Assembly (NCBI GenBank): GCA_002633005.1
Contig: NMRA01000906.1
Location: 6,759 to 27,993, forward strand
DNA length: 21,235 nt
Source: Phoronis australis
Lineage: Eukaryota > Phoronida > Phoronidae
Reading direction: 5' to 3'
In this document: positions 9,030-17,060 of the stretch, in pieces
How positions within the stretch are numbered: the first letter of the stretch is position 1
Layout of the letters: each line of letters begins with the position of its first letter
Notes under the pieces: model-generated
Seen by the model: only the letters and a program-made list of their open reading frames with translations
What the model was told of the DNA's origin: nothing
Databases searched by the model: none
Program-made: the position numbers and the translations under genes

Positions 9030-9652
9030 TACTAAGCACGACGTGATCTGTCTACTTTGTTTTCGCCGGTGAGATTATCCTGTTTTGAATTTCATTGTCA
9101 AAATATGGCTCTGTCGTGGTATTGTTCTGAATAAATGATCTTACATGTATGTTTCAGTGGCGAGAAATTGTCCGGGCCAAATATAATTGAGTTCGTCTCA
9201 CTGTAAATCAACAATTTAGATAGTTGTAGTGGATTTCAAAGTTGTCGAAACTTCCAAAATGATGTGTCACCGGGAAGCCGGCAATTTGAATTTGTTTTAG
9301 AAGCGAGTTCCGTAGTTGTTTACCTTAAATATGTGAAATAAAACGCAAAGTTTCACATTAACCAAAGTTGAGAAATATCGTTTCCAATTAAAACCACTAA
9401 AATTTGTCTTCAGTCAAATCCATATTTCCGAACTATTTAGTAGAAAGCATAAATGATTAGTGAAAAATAAACTTGTTGACTTATATGAATAAGAAGCTAT
9501 GTTGACCAGTAAAATTCACCAGTCGTTTAAATGTCCAATTACAGGGTAAAAAGATAAAAGATACCTTGCCCTCCATTACGAGATCTTGCCATGGAGTTAT
9601 ATTGACGGAACAGTCAGGTTGTCTAGTTTTTGACCGCGTTTAGAAATTTCAC
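9030..9652. other. no recognisable gene
   Basis: AT-rich unique-looking sequence. A TACATGTA octamer occurs at 9142-9149. No frame, repeat or RNA gene could be supported. Confidence 0.5.
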
Positions 9653-9705
9653 CATGTAGTGTGTGTTAACTTGAGTTGTGTGACGAAGTTAACACACACT
9701 ACATG
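9653..9705. repeat. perfect 20-bp-stem hairpin
   Basis: CATGTAGTGTGTGTTAACTT (9653-9672) and its exact reverse complement (9686-9705) flank a 13-nt loop, GAGTTGTGTGACG. Twenty of twenty pairs match. The stem ends next to a TACATGTA word (9700-9707). Possible readings are a tiny MITE remnant, an inverted duplication, or a small-RNA hairpin. A microRNA precursor usually has a longer stem with mismatches, so that reading is weak. I found no flanking duplication. Confidence 0.9.
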
Positions 9706-10848
9706 TACAGAACTGTATGTGACATTTGATGACATTTTTCTTCTCACGAGGCTTGCATTTATTCATTCAAGTTGTCCGTATAAAAATGATCATCAAAGGT
9801 TTGCTTTAATGTTATCAAAAATCTGCTCCTGGTGAATATAGCTAGCTCTTTATTTAGACCGCATGTGGCTTTGAACGTGCTTTTAATTCGTTCTTTACTA
9901 AGATTGGGCGATATTGGTGTGCTCCGAGAGAATTGACAGTTATTTTTCCGGATCATGTTCGGTGCGTGTAACGACTTCAAGTTTTAAGCTAAGTGCCTGT
10001 CGCCGTTGGTTTTTGACTGAGACCGGAGTATTGTTTGAAGCAATTACGAGCTGCCATTTAATGCAAGTCCAAAATTAATTTCATTTTTTGCAAAGAAAAA
10101 GCTGAACTCACTTTTAAAACAGCAGGTCGTCTAAATCAAAAAGCATGGTATTCTCACAGAAAATGGGTCTATAAAGTGCACCTTTAACGCAGTGTTAAGG
10201 GTGTTTCACGAGGTACAAAAGGCCAACAATTATCAAGTTAACCCCATTTACCTCCTTCACCAATTTATTACGCAAGACAACAGAGACTTATATACATTTC
10301 TTCCTTTCGCGTTTTGTTTTCTTATAAGATGAACAACTCAGACCAAAAATTCGCGCGAGCACGGCTATCATTGTTTCGCCAACGCAGACTTCAAAAATCC
10401 TCTATCAGTTAACTTACAGTCTTGTTTTAAGCTCACTCGACAGGCGCATCGATTTGTGATACAATTTACTTACCTGTTAAAGCTTTCATGATATAATAAT
10501 CAACTGTTATAAAGCGCTATATCCGTCACTCCGAACCGTTTCCTTGCGTACATGAACTTTCGTAAAAAACAATCACGTCTGGAAGGCAAAACCTCTCTTC
10601 ATTCTTGTAGTTCGTCTTTCGGCCTACTAGACCGTTTGTAAGATTTTTTCAGAGGCTCCAAAGGGTACATCATCTCTAGCGACCAAGACCATCATGAAAT
10701 GAGCAAAATGTTTTTAGTGTCATGACGTGCCGTCGGATGGTGTCTGTTGTATTATTTTAAGTATAATCATCAGTTGCAAGACATAGTGTTTATTAATCTT
10801 AAGTTACTCTTGCTATATGCGCATGTCAAGTAGTAGGCTACACGTACA
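9706..10848. other. no recognisable gene
   Basis: About 1.1 kb of AT-rich sequence. The only frame of note is a 73-codon minus-strand frame (9759-9980) without recognisable features. No tandem repeat or strong inverted repeat was seen. Confidence 0.5.
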
Positions 10849-10922
10849 CATATCCGCGACGAGGCTTTGATACCAAGGCATATCCGAAACGAGGCTTTGA
10901 TACCCAGGCATATCCGTAACAC
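10849..10922 (+). repeat. 30-bp tandem repeat, about 2.5 copies
   Basis: Units start at 10849, 10879 and 10909. The form is CATATCCG[CA][GA]ACGAGGCTTTGATACC[AC]AGG; the third copy breaks off after CATATCCGTAAC. The two full copies differ at three positions. Confidence 0.9.
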
Positions 10923-11077
10923 CGGAGGTGAACTTTATATGCACAAGTACGAATTTCAGTCGTGCGGTAAGTCATGTGACTTGGGTAAGATTGACCGTAT
11001 AACCGGAAGCGCACATGTGTAGATAACGCAAAACTCTGAGTTTTTCGGAGCCCCAAGCAGACATGAAGTTTGAAAGA

Positions 11078-11180
11078 TTATTATAATTACAATTAGCATT
11101 GTAATTACGATTATTATTATCATTATCATTATTATTATTACCATTATCAATTATTATCATTATTACTATTATTTTTAATA
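11078..11180. repeat. ATT/ATC-rich microsatellite with 10-bp inverted repeat
   Basis: A degenerate run of ATT and ATC triplets. At its left edge TAATTACAAT (11084-11093) and ATTGTAATTA (11098-11107) form a perfect 10-bp stem with a TAGC loop. The long minus-strand Ile/Met-rich and Asn-rich frames here are artefacts of the microsatellite. Confidence 0.9.
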
Positions 11181-11641
11181 TTACAATGAGAGTACAGTAA
11201 TCCTTCAGTTATATCTCCACAAATAATTGACAAGTTTGCTTTTGAGTTACCAATTTCCTACAACAAATGAAAACTTTACAATGCAATTTTTATGGCAACT
11301 GTACACTATAAATCATAGTATTAATTTCTCAATATTCACTTCTGCTGAGATAAAATAGAGGTTCCCACTGGCTGTCGTGGTGTGTGCATTACAGGTGAAA
11401 ATTTACGATAACCAAAAGTGAAGGAAATAGCTTAACTCAAACCGATTAAAAGCATTGTAGCATGGTTTATGGTGATTGACAACGACAAACTAGCTTATCT
11501 CCGTTTTAAAAGCAAGATGATCAACTGCTGTATGAATGGAGTACCACCAATCCACGGTAGATTTTCGTAGATTCAAGAATGTCGCTATGGAAGCTAGTAT
11601 GACCTGGTGCTTATCTTGTAACATGGCGTTATCTCCTCAAG
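11181..11641. other. no recognisable gene
   Basis: AT-rich sequence with short unremarkable frames on both strands and no supported feature. Confidence 0.5.
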
Positions 11642-11669
11642 TCTCGCGAATATATGCGTTTTCGCGAGA
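11642..11669. promoter_or_regulatory. inverted TCTCGCGAA pair
   Basis: TCTCGCGAA (11642-11650) and TTCGCGAGA (11661-11669) are exact reverse complements 10 nt apart. TCTCGCGAGA-type palindromes are a known core element of many TATA-less animal promoters. Here it is a split version with no gene attached, although small frames on both strands run through it (11536-11851). A regulatory role is only a possibility. Confidence 0.25.
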
Positions 11670-13499
11670 TTCTCGTTTCCCCTACATGCATGCCTCTTGT
11701 GAAACACCTTTCGAGTAGTATCTTTATCGTCGATAGGGTTCAATTGTTTTGTAGACACGATGGAACCAGACCAGTAATTGCTTGCACCCACAATGTTAAA
11801 TTAGAAAATTCAGTGAGTCTCTCTCCACAATATTTGTTTCTTGATATTTGATTGCTAAAGTTAAGGGGAGGATGGGAAACCCAAATTGAAAGCAAAAAGA
11901 AAATAATGAGCCAAATTATTTAGTTTCCAACTGAATTTCAGCATCTGACGTAGTTCGCAAACCAACACTTCATACAAATCGACCCAAGAAGTTCACGAAG
12001 CTGTAAATAAGCGCGCGACGGAAGACAAAATCATTTAATCGCGTGGTCAGGGATTACGTTGGGAGCCTCACTGTCCACCTTAACAAGTTCCATATGTTCC
12101 TGTTTGCACTGACAAATTCTTCTATGACCAACTATGAGAACCAGTGTCTGCTGAAACTAACACCACTCGCACCACTGACGTAAACTAATGGAGTTAATCA
12201 TTGTAAGAGGTCGGCGGGATTCCGTCGCGGAATTAAAAACACAATTTCATTGTTCCTCCATTTACAAGCTATGGCAAGTGGCGACATCTGTCTACCAGAA
12301 GAGGGAATTCTTCGGTGTGTTTTGCAAATACATATATGCACGTTTTGTCGTTTTGTGTCATTCAATGGAAGGTCTATTTTCATCAGCGCGTTTTCAGCAG
12401 CTGGACAAGAGAAGCATATTATTACATCAGGTGACTGATTGGTAGTCATTACAAGTTTCTGCCTTTTTATGCAGTGACGAGTGCGGTTTGTGGCACTACG
12501 ACAATTATGCGCTATTTGCGGTCGTTGTAATGGCCTTCCATTAAAACTGCATTTTAACATGTAAAATCGCACATTGTCACTTAAATGGATACTAAACCCG
12601 GAGTTTGAGTGTTAACAGACATTTATCGATGCTACTAATGACGACTTAACACTTACTTGTAAAACTTTGAAACACTGCTCAGTAGACGTTTGGCAATTCC
12701 CAAATGCCTTACTCAAGACTGACAATTCCATACAAAATTGAAATGCTTTTCTACGACTATTTTGGAGTGTTGGTGTAAGCAGGCCACCGTCTCCATTTTG
12801 TGACAGAGTCGCCGAGGGCAGGGTTTTAGTACTGCCATGATTTAATCTTCCAAAAGAAAAACTAGTTATATTCCTACACAATAGATGTCGTATGCTGTTT
12901 TTGGTAACAACGTGGTTTACTATCGTTTTAATGTGATGGTACGACCCTCACTAGGTATGTCCGATAGAGCAAAGACCTGTAGATAAATTAAGATGAAGAC
13001 CACGGCTATCGGCACACTGACTGCGGACAGTGTGAAATGTCTTGGCTGTTATTGGATCGACACTGCGTCTGAATGTCGGAGGCAGGTTTAATTGTAGTAA
13101 CTCGGTGGGAGAAATGATTTGCTGCTTTTTTACAAAAATAGTTACAAAAATGGTTACCGTGACTGGCGCCTGATTCAACATGCTGTAAGGCGGGAACCGA
13201 ACACAATATTCGAAGGGAATTATCGCGTAATCCCTAAAACATGCGGATCCGGTTCCTGCTGGGGGGAGACTGGCTGAAATCCCCCCATTAACCCGCACTT
13301 GGGTAACAGGAAACACAGTGGGTGTGAGAAGATATACTGATCATAAATTAAACAGAGAATAAAAGCTTCTGCTTGTGTGGGAACACCCGCAGTAGTAGAC
13401 AGTCAGTCAAGCCGTCGCACTAGATGGCGGCACAGGCATCTTTACGTGACTAGCAAAGATACTGTATACTATAATATCTTTGACTGTAGTTCTGGCTTT
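11670..13499. other. about 1.8 kb without recognisable gene; several small hairpins
   Basis: The longest open frames are on the minus strand: 12198-12572 (124 codons) and 12951-13316 (121 codons). Neither shows a domain, a signal peptide or a repeat pattern I recognise, and frames this long are expected by chance in a 21-kb window. Small perfect stems occur at 13013-13034 (CACACTG/CAGTGTG) and 13261-13286 (GGGGGGA/TCCCCCC). CAAAGATA/TATCTTTG pairs at 13454-13482. The 12951-13316 frame may lie within a dispersed repeat, which I cannot verify. Confidence 0.4.
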
Positions 13500-13504
13500 C
13501 CCGT

Positions 13505-13562
13505 AGATTCAAACCTGGGTTTGAGCCCAGCCCGGACTACCCTCTGATACAGCGCCACCTAC
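13505..13562 (-). mobile_element. tRNA-like (SINE-type) segment, minus strand
   Basis: On the minus strand GGGCTCAAACCC fits the RNA polymerase III B box (GGTTCRANNCC) well. It is followed by a second, palindromic CAAACC-CA-GGTTTG. Upstream, GGTGGCGCTGTATCAGAGGG may be a decayed A box. A tRNA cloverleaf does not close. Best read as a SINE remnant; the family is not known to me. Confidence 0.35.
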
Positions 13563-13629
13563 ATTGTATACTGCAAAGTTTCGTTTAGCACTGTGATAGA
13601 GTGTAACCCCGGACACGTTCATTTTCTTT

Positions 13630-13709
13630 TCGCTAGGATCGCTAAGAGATTGGGTCGCAGGCTCGTACCCGAGCCCCAAGATGGCGCTGATCGGTTTAGC
13701 CATTTGGGG
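13630..13709 (+). mobile_element. tRNA-like (SINE-type) segment, plus strand
   Basis: TCGCTAGGATCGCTAAGAG followed about 30 nt later by GGTCGCAGGCTCGTACCC resembles an A box plus B box and T arm. GGCTCG and CGAGCC pair around TACC. Just downstream CCCCAAGATGGC (13674-13685) pairs with GCCATTTGGGG (13699-13709) with a one-base bulge. With the oppositely oriented segment at 13505-13562 this looks like two SINE remnants, or one rearranged element, head to head. Confidence 0.35.
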
Positions 13710-14268
13710 CTTGGTTATGGGAAATTACCTTCTGTGCAATGACTGGTCGCTGTCTTGATGTCATTAAAACAAAGGCAGTTTTTAATTATTTTCACAGGCG
13801 TTGTTGTTGCCATTTTTGAAACAGAAGGCATCGTTTTGGTTATTGTTCGAAATAAAGGTTGTTCACGTACTTATTTTATCTTATTTTTCATTAATAGTAT
13901 CATAGAAAAATAGATTCTTTTGATCTATTTTCTAAATAAAATACATCATTTTTGCAATAATTTAGACCCACTTTGTTGCAATATACCGTTAGTTTTCATC
14001 TTTATATAAAACTGCAAACAATTGTAAAATTTGATTACTTGTGAAATTCCGGTGATTTCCGTAAAAATGTGCCTATTTCTGACGCATTTCATTTCCTATA
14101 ACCAAGCATCAAACGACTAAACTGAACTGTTACCTACAGTATATACGAGTCCAGTTTTGGTCGATGCTTGTTTTAAGTATTCCTTTACAATCCTATTAAC
14201 AACGTCATGTTCTTAATCTGTGTTCCAATTCTGAAACCTGGAAGGCTTTATAGTCCGGGAGTCAGGGG
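13710..14268. other. no recognisable gene; one AT-rich hairpin
   Basis: AT-rich sequence. AGAAAAATAGAT (13904-13915) pairs with ATCTATTTTCT (13923-13933) with a single bulge. Nothing else could be supported. Confidence 0.5.
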
Positions 14269-14387
14269 ACTGAACATGGATTTGTCTAAAAATGTTTTTT
14301 TTTTCTTTGCTGTTTCATGTAGCCTAGGGTTAAATAACCGTGATTTAGGGGGTAAATCGTTCTCAACCCTTGGGCATTTTTTGAATA

Positions 14388-15040
14388 TGCAAATTAAGGT
14401 CACCATTATGAAAAAAATGCTCGTAATTTCCTTACCAGGCACTTCAGCCAGATAATTTTGACGTTTTCACCAATGTTTTCATGGTCGACAAATTTAACAG
14501 TGCAAGTTTTTTGGTGAATACATTGTTAATTTGAAAAATTTATACAAATTAAGGTCGCCATTATTCAAAATTCTTCTTGTGCTAATAGCTAATGTACCAG
14601 GCACCACATGCATGTATGAACTATCACGATATTTGCACCTACATTTTTAGGTCATTTAGTTTAATTAAATAGATTTTCATATGATGTTGCATGATAAATT
14701 TGCATAACTAATGCCAGTTAACCGCGCTCTTATTCACAATTCTACTTGTGCTTAGTAGCTGCGGTACCAAGCACCACAAGTAAACTCTCATGATATTTGA
14801 ACCTATGTTCCTGTGGTCAATTAGGTTAATGAAATCAGTTTGCAAGTTACATAATATATTAGAATAAGTGATGCAGAGAAAGGCCGCCATTATTAAAAAT
14901 TCTGTATGTGCTCGTAACTTTCTTACGGCGGGCACTACATGCAGATTATTGTGGTATTTTTACTAAAGAATTTAATGTAATCTGTCATTATATCATGAAT
15001 ATAAATAATCTGTAATTTATTACACAACATTACAAATTCT
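14388..15040 (+). repeat. left fold-back arm: about four ~158-bp tandem units
   Basis: Units are anchored at about 14388, 14546, 14700 and 14868. The anchor reads CAAATTAAGGTCGCCATTAT with variants, then an AAAATTCTTCTTGTGCT-like block, a CCAGGCAC block and an ATTTAA-rich tail. The fourth unit fades out near 15040, where the Penelope-like sequence begins. The right arm holds the same units in reverse complement. Confidence 0.7.
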
Positions 15041-15159
15041 AGTTTTGTCTGATACCCAGGGTATATGTAGTAGATGACCAAATTGTTTAATTGCATAACT
15101 ACACCGGTTTCTGGCCATACTAAGATTAAAAAACGGACGATCGCCGCACAAATAAAAAA

Positions 15160-15203
15160 GTTCTTGTTATTCAACGTTTCGTCCATTCATTAAACATCAT
15201 CAG
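15160..15203 (-). ncRNA. hammerhead-ribozyme-like core, decayed
   Basis: On the minus strand CTGATGA (complement of 15197-15203) is followed 16 nt later by GAAAC (complement of 15176-15180). These are the two invariant strands of the hammerhead catalytic core. Between them GTTT can pair with GGAC as a short stem II after one unpaired T. After GAAAC, GTT-GAAT-AAC gives a 3-bp stem III, but the expected cleavage triplet ending in UH is missing and no stem I is obvious. Hammerheads are known in the terminal repeats of Penelope-like elements, which agrees with the neighbouring GIY-YIG remnant. This copy is probably inactive. Confidence 0.4.
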
Positions 15204-15316
15204 GGTAATTATATACAGAGGGCAGCAAGTGCCAGCATACAGGTCAGGTAAAATCCATAACGTCGAGTAAAAGATATAGGGAATACATGTAGTAAGTAGC
15301 TGGTCATCGCCATAGT

Positions 15317-15573
15317 TGAAGGGACATTGAGCTCTGCATGTTATTCAGTAGCATGCTGGTCCTTAATGGCCAGTGACTCTTTAATGAACAGTAATTCCTT
15401 TACAGGTTCTCTACTGAATTGGCTTGGTGATTGTTGCCAAAAAATGCCTATATGTTGCTTTCCTCTGAGGTGTGATGTTCCTTTAGCCTGTTAAAGAGCC
15501 GTCTCTGTGTGAGTCCGATATACATGTAGAATTCCTTACAGTTGTCACATTCATTCACAGCATGTTGGAAAGT
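15317..15573 (-). pseudogene. GIY-YIG endonuclease fragment of a Penelope-like element, frameshifted
   Basis: The minus-strand translation ending near 15451 reads HAVNECDNCKEF, then YMYIGLTQRRLFNRLKEH, in one frame. This shows the Cys-x2-Cys pair, the YIG triplet, the catalytic-region arginines (T-x-R-x-L-x2-R) and the EH pair typical of the GIY-YIG domain fused to Penelope reverse transcriptases. A TAG follows at 15450-15448. The reading then continues in another frame from 15427 with REPVKELLFIKESLAIKDQ and, after one stop, LNVPST. That matches the family's downstream E-SL-IK...LN segment, in which the E contributes to the active site. At least one frameshift and two stops make it non-functional. 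Its role in the parent element was target nicking for retrotransposition. Confidence 0.7.
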
Positions 15574-15599
15574 TTACAAAGAGGTTTAAAACAACTACT

Positions 15600-15990
15600 T
15601 TTGTAGTGTAAACGGCACTATAGCTATTAGATCAAGTAAAATTTTGAATACTGGTGGCCTTAATTTGTATAAATTATGCAAATTTACGATGTATCCACCC
15701 ACAAACTTTCACTATTAAATTCGTTGACTATGCAGACATGGGCGAAAGCAACAAAATGACCTGCCTGCAGTGCTCAGTACGGAAATTATAAGCAAACTTG
15801 CACAATGAGGGCGTTAATTTGCATCAGTTATGCAAATTGACAATGTATTCAACAAAAAACTTGCACTATTAAATTCCTTGACCATGAAACCATACAGAAA
15901 AAAGTCGACATTATCTGGCTGCAGTGATTGGTAAGCAAATTATAAGTAAAAATAGAATTTCACATAATGGCGACCTTAATTTGCATATTT
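15600..15990 (-). repeat. right fold-back arm: about three ~158-bp tandem units
   Basis: Anchors (complement of CAAATTAAGGCC/GTC...) lie near 15964, 15806 and 15648, exactly 158 bp apart. On the minus strand the innermost unit reads ATTCAAAATTTTACTTGATC then TAATAGCTA, matching the left-arm unit at 14563-14592 (ATTCAAAATTCTTCTTGTGC then TAATAGCTA). Homology stops near 15600, where the inserted element begins. Confidence 0.7.
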
Positions 15991-16102
15991 TAAAAAAATC
16001 TCAATGGTTGCGAACGGTCACCTCCCTAACTCGTGATTAACTATGCCTAGGCTACAGGAAACTGCAAAGAAAAAAACCTTATCCGGCAAATCCAAGTTAA
16101 GT

Positions 16103-16491
16103 AAAAAAACAGCGTTTGGCTATTATAGAATTCAATCGGGACCATCGTCCGCGGCGCCAAACGGTTTTAGAAAGGCAAAACAAAAATGTATAGAACAAAG
16201 TAAGGCCGTTTTCGTGCAGTTCAATGCAAGATTTGACCTGTATTAACTTGGACGCGTAGTTATTGTATGGAGTCAAATGCATCCTTCTACTACCGAAGTC
16301 AGTAAGTCCAGGGAAACCAGTAAACACGTAGACACTAGGCTTCAACGACAGTTATAAACTTGCCTTTCGTCATCATTGATTTAAACAACTTGCATTTATG
16401 AAACTTTAGTCTTTGCTGGAAAGACTCGACTGGATTGTTAAAAGTGTTAAGACCATGCTCAACAAGTAGGCAAGGCGGCCACGCTGGTTCC
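16103..16491. other. no recognisable gene
   Basis: Sequence flanking the fold-back element. Open frames here (for example 16043-16246) start inside the element's terminal repeat and are not credible genes. Confidence 0.5.
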
Positions 16492-16531
16492 TTGCGTGTC
16501 CGCTAGAGGGAAGGGAACACGCAAGTATCAG
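16492..16531 (+). repeat. ~40-bp hairpin-forming repeat, copy 1
   Basis: The copy begins TTGCGTGTCCGCTAGAGGGA and continues AGGGAACACGCAAGTATCA. Its own ends pair: CTTGCGTGT (16491-16499) with ACACGCAAG (16517-16525). A diverged copy in the opposite orientation lies at 17022-17060. A perfect TTTCCCC-GGGGGAAA-type palindrome (about 16537-16552) follows. Confidence 0.6.
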
Positions 16532-17021
16532 TTAATTTTCCCCGGGGGAAATTCTTACACCGGCGTGTCTGATTGACTGGTCGAATTGTCAACAGGCACA
16601 AACCGGCATGACTGATGGAGGAAGTGTTAACATGTATAGAATTTGTATAGAATTTGTGGTCTGTAGTGTACAGAGACAAATCGATACTTAATTAAGATAT
16701 GTTCGAGAAATTTGAATCGGAAAGTTGTGATTGAATGCGTTTTCGGTGTGCACTTTTCTACTGTCGCTGAGTAGCCCGTTGGCATTACAGCTGGGGTGTC
16801 CTTTTCGGCAACCGATGTCAAGCTCATCAACTGCTCATGCCGCGAACAACTATTTACTTAGTCATTCTGACGTTATTTACAAGCAGAAAGAAAACGTCGT
16901 TTGGACAAGATGTTGACAAGGCTAAAAATTGTTGACTACTATTTTTCTGTGTTGTACATGTAAAGCTTATACAATGACTGTCGAGGTTACATCAACCAGT
17001 GATAAAACGTGTGCTGCTGAA

Positions 17022-17060
17022 TGGTACCTGTGTGTCCCCTTCCAGCTAGTGGACACGCAC
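17022..17060 (-). repeat. ~40-bp hairpin-forming repeat, copy 2 (inverted)
   Basis: On the minus strand this reads GTGCGTGTCCACTAGCTGGA, then AGGGGACACACAGGTACCA. It matches copy 1 at about three quarters of positions, including the GCGTGTCC.CTAG and GGAAGGG blocks. The two copies could be the ends of a ~570-bp element, but no target duplication was found. Confidence 0.55.

Larger units (their letters stand above)
15060..15590 (-). mobile_element. 5'-truncated Penelope-like retroelement remnant
   Basis: Between the fold-back arms is a different sequence, read on the minus strand. It starts inside the GIY-YIG nuclease part of a Penelope-like element (15425-15573), runs through a decayed 3' end and reaches a hammerhead-ribozyme-like core (15176-15203). 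This order, nuclease domain followed by a ribozyme-bearing terminal repeat, is that of Penelope-like elements. No reverse transcriptase remains, so the copy is truncated at its 5' end, near 15590. The left boundary (about 15060) is approximate. It most likely inserted into the fold-back element after that element arrived. Confidence 0.6.
14269..16102. mobile_element. fold-back element with tandem-repeat arms, interrupted by a Penelope-like insertion
   Basis: The outer ends are inverted copies of each other. ACTGAACATGGATTTG at 14269 matches the complement of 16087-16102 (ACTTAACTTGGATTTG). The match continues through TTTTTTTCTTTGC, GTTTC.TGTAGCCTAGG and a TTAGGG block to ATGCAAATTAAGGTC[AG]CCATTATG (14387-14410 and 15964-15987), by eye about three quarters identical. 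Inside this, both arms consist of about 158-bp tandem units, again inverted with respect to each other. Long inverted repeats built of internal tandem repeats are the hallmark of fold-back transposons. No transposase is present, so it is non-autonomous. I could not find a convincing target duplication. Confidence 0.7.

Noticed and set aside
10760-10775. Second hammerhead-like CTGATGA (minus strand)
   Set aside because: No GAAA strand follows at a suitable distance and no stem can be drawn.
10956-11160. Ile/Met-rich and Asn-rich minus-strand frames
   Set aside because: Both are read-throughs of the ATT/ATC microsatellite.
12198-12572. 124-codon minus-strand frame overlapping plus-strand frames
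   Set aside because: Composition and sequence are unremarkable and no family is recognised.
12951-13316. 121-codon minus-strand frame
   Set aside because: No recognisable motif, signal peptide or splice context. A frame of this length is expected about once by chance in the window.
14248-16129. TTATAG on both sides as target duplication of the fold-back element
   Set aside because: The sequences just inside these hexamers do not match as inverted repeats, so the duplication is probably coincidental.
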